A DNA stretch of 64,000 nt from an uncultured Eubacteriales bacterium (GTDB taxonomy: Bacteria > Bacillota > Clostridia > Oscillospirales > Oscillospiraceae). Below are positions 7,035-15,010 of the stretch, piece after piece. Location of the stretch: positions 1 through 64,000 of the forward strand of contig UQYT01000011.1 of the NCBI GenBank assembly GCA_900545405.1. Direction: 5' to 3'. A program made the position numbers and the translations under genes. The notes under the pieces were generated by a model. The model saw nothing but the letters and a program-made list of their open reading frames with translations. It was not told the origin of the DNA and searched no databases. How positions within the stretch are numbered: position 1 is the first letter of the stretch; each line of letters opens with the position of its first letter.

Positions 7035-10000
7035 TCAAAGCTGCAGGGCGTCCCAGTCGGGCTCAGGGAGCCTGCGCGTCCACTGCTCGGCGCCGTTCGA
7101 CATCCGGTAGGCGTGGCTGTTCGTGGCCTCCTGCATGTGGGCGTAGTACCAGGCGTCCGCCGGGTTGTCGGGCCAGGTGTTCATCTCGCGCTCCGGCAGC
7201 AGGCCGGTGCCGGCCGGCGCGCGGCCCAGGGTGCGGTTTATGATGGCGCTGGCCTCGGCGCGGGTGATGCCCGCCTCGGGCCTGAATATGCCGCCCTCGT
7301 AGCCGTTCACGAGGCCCAGCTCCGCCGCCGCGGCCACATAGCGGGCGTACCAGGCGCCCTCCGCCACGTCCTTGAAGCCGTTTTCGGCCTTTATGCCCTC
7401 GTACTCGAAGAAGCTCACCGCCAGCTTGGCGAACTCCGCGCGCGTGATGCCCGCGCCGGGGCGGAAGCTGCCGTCGGCGTAGCCGCTGAGTATGCCCATG
7501 CGGCTGAGCGTGGAGACGGCGTTATTGTACCAGCTGCCGGGCGCGACGTCGGTGTAGCCGCTGCTCTCGCTCCGGTACTTGCCGCGCGCCTCGTCGGTCA
7601 GCAGGCGGAAGAAGATGGTCGCCGCCTCCGCACGCGTGATGCCGTTCCCGGGCCGGATGGTGCCGTCCTCATAGCCTATCATGTAGGCGAAGTGGTCCTT
7701 TGTGTTCAGCGCCGCGGGCGGGGTGACCGGCGGGGTGACGGGCGGGGTGACGCTGCTCTGCCCTTCCTCCCAGACCAGCACGAAGGGCGAGAACCCGCCG
7801 GGCGTGACCTCAAAGCTCAGGCCGTTTTCCGTTTTCCGGACCGGCACGCTCTCCACCTTGGGCCAGTTGGCGATGACGTCGTCGGTGAGGAGCTGCACGC
7901 TCCGGTGCAGCCCGGCGAAGTGCAGCAGCGTGAAGGAGGTGTGCTCGTCCGTGCCCTCGGGATAGCCCCAGTGCACCGTCACCGGGCCGCTGGCCGTGAC
8001 CCAGGCGTTGCCGTCGTCGGCGTCCACGAGGTCGAGATACCGCGCCTCGTATCTCACGGCGCCGCCCATGATGCGCTCCACCCGGGCCCTGAGCGCCTCG
8101 AGGGAGCCGCTGCTGTCATAGAGCCCGTCGAAGAGCAGGCCCACGCCGGTGCCGCTCGCGGGGACGCCGGTGTCGTTGAGCATATAGCTCGTGCCCGCCG
8201 GGGCCGTGACGGCGGCCTCGCCCGCGGGTAGAGGCTCGCTCAGCGCGGCGCTGACGCCGTAGACCGGGTTGCCGCTCATGTTCTCCACGACATACCGGAC
8301 CTCCAGGCTGCCGCTCTTTGTCCGCACGGTGTAGATGCCGCCGCCCAGCTCCGCCGTGACGGCGCCCGCGCCGCCGCGGTAGATGTCCAGCCTGAACTGC
8401 ATGCTCAGTCCGCCGAGCCCGCCGGGGTCAAAGCTGTCGCTGATGTGCACCTGGCCGAGGTCGTCCGTGACCTGCACGCGCACCGGGTCCTGGTTCGGCG
8501 CGGGGCGGATGTAATAGAGCGGGCTGCCCTCGGCGTCGCCGCCCGCGAGCTCCAGCGTCCAGCTGCGGCCGCCCTCGCCCCTGAGCGTCAGGCCGTCGGC
8601 GCTGCCGCCGCCGGGGAGCTTGACATGGAAGAGCGGCTCGGGCAGGGAGCTGCTCTCCACGGGCTCGTTCCCGCCGCCGACCACGGCCTCATAGCCCTTG
8701 TCGCCGCCCATGTAGATGGTGATGTCCGCGGGAGTAAGCTCTATCTCGCCGTCGAGGCGCTTGACGCTCACGGAGGCGGTCGAGCTCAGGCAAAAGACGC
8801 TCGCCGTGTTCTCGAGCGTGCCGCTCCAGCCCTCCGAGGGCCGCGCGAACTCGCGGTAGCAGTAGAGCACCGCTCGCCCGTCCGGGCCTATCGTGCCCGT
8901 GCCGTCGCCGCCGATGAACACAGCGCCCGGGTCGTCCACGGTGAACACCGCGCCCGGCGTGCCGGTGACGGCGAGCTCATAGAGCAGCACGGCGCTGGTC
9001 TGCTCCGCCCTGAGCAGCACCTCCGCGCTGCCGCCGGTGGTGGTGACCTCGTCGGGGCGCACGCCCTCCGGGAGCGTCACGCCCTCGGGCAGGACGGAGA
9101 GCACGGTCTTTTCAAGGCTGCTCACCGTGTGGACCTTCACCGCGGCCCCGGCGCTCTCGGTCCGGCTGCCGACCGTGACTGTTGCGCTGTTCGTGAGCTG
9201 CAGACCGGAGCGGTCCCCGGGGAGGCCGGTATAGGTCCGCGTGAAGTAGAGCTCCGCCGAGGCGGGCGCGGCCTGCGTGCCCGCTTTCGCCCAGGTCACG
9301 GTGACGGAGCCGTCGGGATTCTCACTGACGCTGAAGCCCTCGCCGGAATACCCGGCATAGGCCGCGCCGGGGTCGGTGACGAGCGCGCTGTTGCCGTTCA
9401 CGGCGGTGACGATGACGCGGTAGAGCAGCGTGACCTCATCCACCTGCGGACAGACCGTCACGGAGAGGCGGTCGGCGTCGGCCGGGGTGTACTCGGGCGC
9501 GGCGCCGCCCTTCCAGACGGCGTCCAGCTCGGATGCGGTCTTTATTACGGCCTGCTTTTCAATGGAGGTGCAGGCCTCGGCCGTGGGCACGCTCACGCCG
9601 TCGCTCGCGGAGAACTCGCCGAGCGTGACCGTGGCGGTGTTGTCCACGCTGCCGCCGATGTCGTCGGCGGTGACGGTATAGCGGTAGGTCAGCACGGCCT
9701 CACCGCCGGGGGCGAGCGCGTCGATGACGAAGCCCTGCGCGCCCATGTGCCCGCTCGCGCCGCTTATCGTGACGTCGGCCGGAAGCCTGGCGTCGCTGAC
9801 GACGGCGCCCGCCGCCGGGCCGCCGCTGTTTCTGACGGTGACGGTGTACTCGAGCACGTCGTTGACGCTGACCTTCTCCTCCGCGCCGAGCGGCCGGGGC
9901 CCGTCGGCGTCCACCAGATACACGGCCTTGTCTATGCTGAGCACCGGCGCCCCGGCGCTCCAGACGGCGTAGAGCGTGGTGTCGGAATATATGCTGAAGC

Positions 10001-10976
10001 TCCGCGCCCCGGCCGCGGTGAACTCCGCCTCAGCGGCGGCGCTGCTCCTCGCCCAGCCGAGGAATTCATAGCCCGGGCGGCTCGGCGCGGGGTCGAACAG
10101 GACGTCCACGCTGCCGCCGCTCTCGTGCGTGGCGTTGTCCTCCGGGATGTAGCCCGCGCCGCCGTTGGCGTCATAGCGCACCGTGAAGTGCGGCGTGAGG
10201 CTGAGCGTGACCATGGCGAGGTTGTAGCCCTCGCCCCTGTACTCATAGTTCAGTCCGCCGTCCGGGCCCAGCCCGGGCTCGTACCGGAGCGAGAAGCTGT
10301 AAGTCCGCTCCGCGCCGCGGAACACGCCGTAGTTTCCGGCCCACTCTATCTGCTGCGCGCCGTAGGCGGTCTTGAGGTAGCTCTCTATCTCTGCCTGCAC
10401 CTGCTGGGCCGTGTGCGGCGCCGCCGAGGAGAGCGTGGCGATGAAGCTGCCGCCGTAGCTGTCGTTGAGCTCCACGAGATAGAGCGGGGGAGGCACGATT
10501 ATGACGCCGTCGAGGTGGTTCGGGTAAGCGCCCAGCAAATCGCCCTTGAGGACGTAGCCCTGAAAGAGCTTGCCGAAGGAGTCGGAGGTGAAATACTCCC
10601 GGCTCTCGGCGTCCATGCACTGCACCACGCCGCTCCACCACTCGGCGTTGTTCTCCATGCCCAGGCCGCAGGTGACGGCGGAGATGACCTTGCGGCTCTC
10701 CCAGTCCGCGGCGCCCGCGGGGTAGCGCTCCAGCAGCGCGTCTATGTCGACGCTCGCCATGCGGAAGGGCACGTCGTTGCCGCTCGGGCCGTAGAACTCC
10801 GGGCCCTTGCCGGGACTCTCCGGGTGTACCGGGAGGTTGCTGTCGTAGAGGTAGTAGAACGCGAACTCGCTCACCCCGTAGCCGCCCCCCGCGGCCAGCG
10901 CCCCGGCGGGCAGAAGCCCCAGCACGAGGGCTGCAAGACATAATATGCCAATCAGTCTCTTTAGCTTGTCTCCCAT
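7035..10976 (-). CDS. Large secreted SLH-domain surface protein with B-repeat and DUF11-like domains
   Basis: A 1,313-residue exported protein. A signal peptide (residues 1-29, ending LPAGALAAG) leads to an unknown N-terminal domain. Then come an InlB-type B-repeat (PSRPGYEFLGWARSSAAAEA, near 300), a DUF11-like repeat (VLEYTVTVRNSGG, near 380), several further beta domains and a T-P-P linker. Three SLH repeats near 1085-1260 (YADGSFRPGAGITRAEFAKL is the clearest) would bind secondary cell-wall polymer. The start at 10976 is chosen over an upstream ATG because GGAGG lies 5 bp before it. It is probably a structural or adhesive wall protein; no enzyme motif is seen. Monocistronic, with its own promoter and terminator. 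Confidence 0.9.
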   Translation of the reverse strand: MGDKLKRLIGILCLAALVLGLLPAGALAAGGGYGVSEFAFYYLYDSNLPVHPESPGKGPEFYGPSGNDVPFRMASVDIDALLERYPAGAADWESRKVISAVTCGLGMENNAEWWSGVVQCMDAESREYFTSDSFGKLFQGYVLKGDLLGAYPNHLDGVIIVPPPLYLVELNDSYGGSFIATLSSAAPHTAQQVQAEIESYLKTAYGAQQIEWAGNYGVFRGAERTYSFSLRYEPGLGPDGGLNYEYRGEGYNLAMVTLSLTPHFTVRYDANGGAGYIPEDNATHESGGSVDVLFDPAPSRPGYEFLGWARSSAAAEAEFTAAGARSFSIYSDTTLYAVWSAGAPVLSIDKAVYLVDADGPRPLGAEEKVSVNDVLEYTVTVRNSGGPAAGAVVSDARLPADVTISGASGHMGAQGFVIDALAPGGEAVLTYRYTVTADDIGGSVDNTATVTLGEFSASDGVSVPTAEACTSIEKQAVIKTASELDAVWKGGAAPEYTPADADRLSVTVCPQVDEVTLLYRVIVTAVNGNSALVTDPGAAYAGYSGEGFSVSENPDGSVTVTWAKAGTQAAPASAELYFTRTYTGLPGDRSGLQLTNSATVTVGSRTESAGAAVKVHTVSSLEKTVLSVLPEGVTLPEGVRPDEVTTTGGSAEVLLRAEQTSAVLLYELAVTGTPGAVFTVDDPGAVFIGGDGTGTIGPDGRAVLYCYREFARPSEGWSGTLENTASVFCLSSTASVSVKRLDGEIELTPADITIYMGGDKGYEAVVGGGNEPVESSSLPEPLFHVKLPGGGSADGLTLRGEGGRSWTLELAGGDAEGSPLYYIRPAPNQDPVRVQVTDDLGQVHISDSFDPGGLGGLSMQFRLDIYRGGAGAVTAELGGGIYTVRTKSGSLEVRYVVENMSGNPVYGVSAALSEPLPAGEAAVTAPAGTSYMLNDTGVPASGTGVGLLFDGLYDSSGSLEALRARVERIMGGAVRYEARYLDLVDADDGNAWVTASGPVTVHWGYPEGTDEHTSFTLLHFAGLHRSVQLLTDDVIANWPKVESVPVRKTENGLSFEVTPGGFSPFVLVWEEGQSSVTPPVTPPVTPPAALNTKDHFAYMIGYEDGTIRPGNGITRAEAATIFFRLLTDEARGKYRSESSGYTDVAPGSWYNNAVSTLSRMGILSGYADGSFRPGAGITRAEFAKLAVSFFEYEGIKAENGFKDVAEGAWYARYVAAAAELGLVNGYEGGIFRPEAGITRAEASAIINRTLGRAPAGTGLLPEREMNTWPDNPADAWYYAHMQEATNSHAYRMSNGAEQWTRRLPEPDWDALQL

Positions 10977-10991
10977 ATTTTCCTCCATAAG

Positions 10992-11020
10992 AGGGGACAA
11001 TAATCAACATAGTGTCCCCT
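10992..11020 (-). promoter_or_regulatory. Hairpin in the 5' leader of the first SLH gene
   Basis: Inverted repeat AGGGGACA/TGTCCCCT with a 13 nt loop, ending a few bases before the ribosome site of the gene starting at 10976. It may protect the message or tune translation. Confidence 0.5.
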
Positions 11021-11037
11021 ATTTGATGTATATCTAT

Positions 11038-11066
11038 ATCATATCATAGGAGTTAGGAGAATACAA
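11038..11066 (-). promoter_or_regulatory. Promoter of the first SLH gene; remaining intergenic DNA is AT-rich
   Basis: On the minus strand, TTGTAT (11066-11061), a 17 bp spacer and TATGAT (11043-11038). The 332 bp gap 10977-11308 holds this promoter, the leader hairpin and the terminator of the next gene. The rest (about 11070-11250) is an AT-rich tract and then GC-rich DNA with no gene that I can see. Confidence 0.6.
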
Positions 11067-11253
11067 CAAAAATAATAATGATTTTTATTTTTATAACTAT
11101 ACAGACAATATTTCCCTGCGAGCCGCCCGGGCATTGAAAAACCGTGCCCGCGCCCCATTCCCCCGCCGCGCCGCCCGGTATTTTATTCGCTCATGGCCCT
11201 GTCTCCGCTCCCGCCGGGGCATGTAGAGCTCTGCGCCGCCGTCGGGCTCATAT

Positions 11254-11292
11254 AAAAAAACAGCCCCGTTGACCGTGGGTCAACGGGGCTGT
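11254..11292 (-). terminator. Terminator of the second SLH protein gene
   Basis: A 13 bp stem (11261-11273 with 11279-11291), then a 7 nt T-run on the minus strand, 17 bp after the stop codon. Confidence 0.9.
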
Positions 11293-11308
11293 CTGTTGTT
11301 TCAGAGGT

Positions 11309-14300
11309 TTACCATTCTACATATTGCTCACAGAACCGCATGAGCATCGCGGCCGTCTGGGCTCTGGTGGCCTCTCCGCGGGGAGCGAGCGCAGACTCGC
11401 TTATGCCGGTGATGACCCCGGCGCCGCAGGCCCACTGCATCGCGGAAACCGCGTACTCGGCCACGTCGGCGGCGTCCGAGTAGGACAGGATGTTGGTGTC
11501 CTCGCCGACGGACACGTCGTCGCCCCTGGCCTGGGCGCAGCGGTAGAGGATGGACGCCAGCTGCTCGCGGGTGATGTTGTCATCCGGCCCGAACAGGCCG
11601 CCGCCGTAGCCGTCCACGATGCCCTGGGACGCCGCCCAGGTCACTGCGTCGGTATACCACGCGCCGTCCGCCAGGTCGGAAAAGCTGCCGCTGCCGGTGA
11701 CGGCGGGACGGCCCTCCATGTTGTAGAGGATCTGGCAGAGCTGCGCCCTGGATAGGGCGGCATTGGGGCCGAAGGTGTCCTCGCTGAACCCGCTCATGAG
11801 GTCGTGGCGGTAGACATAGGCCACGGCGTCCTCATACCACGCGCCTGCCGCAAGGTCGGTGAAGGGCAGGGCGTGGCTCTTGCCGTCGAGCACGAGGGCG
11901 TACTGTCCGGCGCTGCCGACGGGCAGGGACGCATAGCCGTTCCTGTCCACCAGGGAGGAGGCCGTATAGACCAGCTTCCCGGCGGCCTCGTCGTAGTGGT
12001 AGAGGTTGGCCCACAGGCCGGCGTTTTTCGCGCCCACGGGGGCGGTCAGGGTCATGGTGAAGCCGAACTCGCCGTCGTTCTTGACGGTGAGCTGCACCGT
12101 GCCCGCCTCGCCGGCGACGGAGTTGACGGCCTCCGCGGGGATGGTCCCGGTGTCCATGTCCACGCTCAGGTCAAGGTCGGTGAGGTCTGCGCCCGCGGGG
12201 ATATCCTTCCCGTTCACCGTCCAGGTGACGCCGCCCGGCACCTTGACCTCCAGCGTCGCATCCTTGCCGGACAGCTCTTCAAACACTTCCTTGTCCAGCT
12301 CGGTCTTGCCCGTGGTGAGGTCGACGTTCACGGTTTCCCCGCCCTGGGCGCTCTCTATCTTGTCGACAGCCTGCTGGCTGGCATCCTTGCCGGGGGTAGT
12401 CGGGACGGCGGGGATGATCGGAGTTGCCGGCTCGCTCGGAGTGGTGGGCTCGCTCGGAGTGGTGGGCTGCTCGGGGTCTTCGCCCTGCCAGTCCTTCAGG
12501 GTGACCTCCTTGGCCGCGCCGGTGAAAGTATAGTTGTTTTCATCATATACGGGCTTCGCGCCGCTGGGCGCTATGACGGCGTAGGCATCAGAGTAACCAT
12601 CATACGACTCAACGACCACAGCCTGCAGCTCATAGCCCTCCGGCAGATAGCCCGCCGGCAAGTTGATGATCTCACTCGCTTCCACGATGTCATAACCAAA
12701 GCCCACAATGGCAGCGTTTTCGCCTTTTCCTGTGACCGTGCCGCCTGTCATGGTCAAACCGTAAGTATCAACACCCCAGCCGGTACCTGTGCCGGTGCCG
12801 GTGCCGGAGACCGTGCCGCCATTGACAGTAATGCATTCGAAAGAAACAATGCCGTCAGTACCTGTACCAAAAACCGTGCCGCCGTTCACTATAATACTGC
12901 TTTCGCAACAGATACCAATGTACGTTGAGCTGGTGCCGCTAACTATTCCGCCGCTGTTTACGATCAGGTCGTCAGACACATCGATGCCTTCTTCTTCACC
13001 GCTGTTGCCGCTGACGGAGCCGCTGTTTACGATCAGGTCGCCAGACACATCTATGCCTTCTCCTTCACTGCTGCTGCCGGTGACGGAGCCGCTGTTTACC
13101 GTCAGGTTTCGGTATACACGTATTCCTGCTGCATTGCCTCCCTTAGCTTCCAGACTGCCGGTACCGCTGATGGTAAGATCGCCGTCAATGTAAACGCTGG
13201 CTTCAAGCTGGTCGCTTTCGACCGTAGAAGTGCCCGTCAATTCAATGTTCAGGTCGCCATTGGCATAGATGCCGTAGGTTTTTCCAGAGACTTCATATCC
13301 GTTCGTGATTTTCGCATCGGTCAGCGTCAGGGTGTTGGAGGCTGCGTTGTAAGACGCGGTGCCGCCTTCGCCGCATTCGACTACACCATTTTCGTCAACC
13401 GACATATTCTTGCCGTCTATCCACAGCTGTTTCATTGGCTTGTAGGTCGATTCGGTGACGTCGCCGTTCTCCACCCTGAGCTCCGTTGTATCATTGTTCG
13501 GTGTGTATTCTATGTCGTCCACCATGATCGTGACCGAGCTCAAGAGATTAATGATGTTGCCCGGAGTTTCAGACGAGACTATGACCTTGGCCTGCTTGCT
13601 GATGGTGACAGCCTTATCCTTGAAGGTGTTTAGACCGTAGCCGTTTTTGCCATTGGCGCGGGCAGTGACGGTGCCGCCGGTTATCGTGAGGTAGTCCATG
13701 TAGATGCCGTAGCAATTTTCGCCGTTGCCGGTGCTGGTGACCTCGCCGTCTTCTACGGTCAGGCTGCCATTATCCTCTATATAGATGCCGCTGCTGTAAT
13801 AACCTTCGCCGCTGCTGGTGACGGTGCCGCCCTCTACGGTCATACTGCCGCCATTTATGTGGATGCCGTGGCTGTCTTCACCGGTGCCTTTGCCGGTGAC
13901 GCTGCCGCCGCTTACCGTAAAGTTGCCATCTGTTGATTTTACATAGATGCCATAGATGAAATAGCTGTCTTCACCGGTGCCGGTGCCGGTGAGGGTGCCG
14001 CTTTCGACTTTAATGCTGTTTTCGACACAAACGCCCTGAAGACCGCTGCCGGCAACACTGCCGCCGTTCACTGTCAGGGTGGAGGCATGGACACCTTCCT
14101 GTGTTGAGCTGGTGCCACTAACTGTTCCACCGCTGTTTACCGTCAGGTTGCCATGCACATCGATGCCTGTATCATCTGTGTGGTTGCCGATGACGGTGCC
14201 GCCGTTTACCGTCAGGTTTCCGCTCACATCGATACCTGCTTCATCATCGCCCGTGGTGGTCAGACTGCCGGTGCCGGTGATGGTCAGATCGCCGTCCATG

Positions 14301-14644
14301 TTGACGCCTGCGTCAAGCTTGTCGCTTCCGACCTTGGAAGTGCCCTCCAACACGATGTTCAGGTCACCATAGGCATAGATGCCGTAGGCTCCGCCATAGA
14401 CCGTGTGGCCCTCCGTGATTATAGCGTCGCGCAGCGTCAGGGTGTTCGAGTCTTTGTCGTAAGACGCGTAGCCGCCGTCTTCGCCGCACTCTACTGTATA
14501 AGGGTCGTTCAGCATATTCACGCCGTTCACCCACAGCTCTGTCAGTCCTGACTCTCCCTCGCCGCCGGAGGCCATGGCGCCGGCGGGCAGCAGGCTCATG
14601 AGCAGCACAAGAGCCAGCAGCAGTCCTATTACTCGTTTTTTCAT
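11309..14644 (-). CDS. Large secreted SLH protein with duplicated beta-helix domain
   Basis: A 1,111-residue exported protein with signal peptide MKKRVIGLLLALVLLMSLLP...AMA. Residues about 35-400 and 405-720 are two copies of the same domain; each opens with LW-x-D/N-G-x-NM, then VECGE, SNTLTL and YGIYA-x-GDLNI. Each continues as rows of short G-G-T/S-V-x-G repeats typical of a parallel beta-helix. A P-T-T-P-S-E linker (near 740-770) leads to a beta domain and three C-terminal SLH repeats (about 925-1105). It is likely a wall-anchored adhesin or polysaccharide-binding protein. The start has GGAGGGGAACG upstream and lies 16 bp after the DUF2442 gene, so the two are co-transcribed. Confidence 0.88.
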   Translation of the reverse strand: MKKRVIGLLLALVLLMSLLPAGAMASGGEGESGLTELWVNGVNMLNDPYTVECGEDGGYASYDKDSNTLTLRDAIITEGHTVYGGAYGIYAYGDLNIVLEGTSKVGSDKLDAGVNMDGDLTITGTGSLTTTGDDEAGIDVSGNLTVNGGTVIGNHTDDTGIDVHGNLTVNSGGTVSGTSSTQEGVHASTLTVNGGSVAGSGLQGVCVENSIKVESGTLTGTGTGEDSYFIYGIYVKSTDGNFTVSGGSVTGKGTGEDSHGIHINGGSMTVEGGTVTSSGEGYYSSGIYIEDNGSLTVEDGEVTSTGNGENCYGIYMDYLTITGGTVTARANGKNGYGLNTFKDKAVTISKQAKVIVSSETPGNIINLLSSVTIMVDDIEYTPNNDTTELRVENGDVTESTYKPMKQLWIDGKNMSVDENGVVECGEGGTASYNAASNTLTLTDAKITNGYEVSGKTYGIYANGDLNIELTGTSTVESDQLEASVYIDGDLTISGTGSLEAKGGNAAGIRVYRNLTVNSGSVTGSSSEGEGIDVSGDLIVNSGSVSGNSGEEEGIDVSDDLIVNSGGIVSGTSSTYIGICCESSIIVNGGTVFGTGTDGIVSFECITVNGGTVSGTGTGTGTGWGVDTYGLTMTGGTVTGKGENAAIVGFGYDIVEASEIINLPAGYLPEGYELQAVVVESYDGYSDAYAVIAPSGAKPVYDENNYTFTGAAKEVTLKDWQGEDPEQPTTPSEPTTPSEPATPIIPAVPTTPGKDASQQAVDKIESAQGGETVNVDLTTGKTELDKEVFEELSGKDATLEVKVPGGVTWTVNGKDIPAGADLTDLDLSVDMDTGTIPAEAVNSVAGEAGTVQLTVKNDGEFGFTMTLTAPVGAKNAGLWANLYHYDEAAGKLVYTASSLVDRNGYASLPVGSAGQYALVLDGKSHALPFTDLAAGAWYEDAVAYVYRHDLMSGFSEDTFGPNAALSRAQLCQILYNMEGRPAVTGSGSFSDLADGAWYTDAVTWAASQGIVDGYGGGLFGPDDNITREQLASILYRCAQARGDDVSVGEDTNILSYSDAADVAEYAVSAMQWACGAGVITGISESALAPRGEATRAQTAAMLMRFCEQYVEW

Positions 14645-14660
14645 ACGTTCCCCTCCAGTA

Positions 14661-14906
14661 TCAGTTCATCTGCATCGTGTCCAGCAGCTCGTTGATGGAC
14701 GCCCGTACGCAGCAGCTTCCGCTTTCCCACACGACTTCGCCGTCCGCCAGTCTGGCCGACGCAAACAGCTCCGGCGACGACAGCCGTCCGAATCGGATGG
14801 CGCGTAATCTGTGGCTCATGTTGATGAGCGCTTCACTGCCGTTTGCAAAACGCAGCTTGAGCTGATAGTCCGGCAATACCTGCAGCGTCACCCCGGTCAT
14901 ATCCAT
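14661..14906 (-). CDS. DUF2442 small protein
   Basis: An 81-residue protein matching the DUF2442 pattern: VLPDYQLKLRFANGSEALI, a short helix, then LFASARLADGEVVWESG. Family members are small proteins often found beside toxin-antitoxin or regulatory genes; no biochemical role is known to me. The reading frame is open far upstream, but AAAGGAGGT lies before the ATG at 14906, which fixes the start. It is followed after 16 bp by the SLH gene and preceded by the LuxR regulator's terminator and a palindrome. Confidence 0.8.
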   Translation of the reverse strand: MDMTGVTLQVLPDYQLKLRFANGSEALINMSHRLRAIRFGRLSSPELFASARLADGEVVWESGSCCVRASINELLDTMQMN

Positions 14907-14924
14907 TGCGTGACCTCCTTTGCG

Positions 14925-14978
14925 CATAAAAATAACAGCATTGGGTTCCTGCTTACAGCATACAGCAACCCAATGCTG
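14925..14978 (-). terminator. Terminator of the MalT-like regulator gene
   Basis: The perfect 12 bp arms CAGCATTGGGTT (14936-14947) and AACCCAATGCTG (14967-14978) are followed on the minus strand by TTATTTTTA. The stem lies inside the promoter region of the DUF2442-SLH operon. Confidence 0.75.
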
Positions 14979-14983
14979 CGCAC

Positions 14984-15001
14984 ATCCCCCGAACGGGGGA
15001 T
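14984..15001 (-). promoter_or_regulatory. Palindrome upstream of the DUF2442-SLH operon, possible LuxR-type operator
   Basis: ATCCCCC-GAAC-GGGGGAT is followed on the minus strand, after 21 bp, by TATGCT (14962-14957), a possible -10 box. The spacing is like that of the palindrome-controlled promoters at 18791 and 37814. The neighbouring LuxR regulator is the natural candidate to bind it; this is inference. Confidence 0.4.
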
Positions 15002-15010
15002 TTGGGGGGA

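Noticed and set aside
8445..10943. 832-codon plus-strand frame opposite the first SLH gene
   Set aside because: Antisense shadow of a high-GC gene with low-complexity composition and no family motif.
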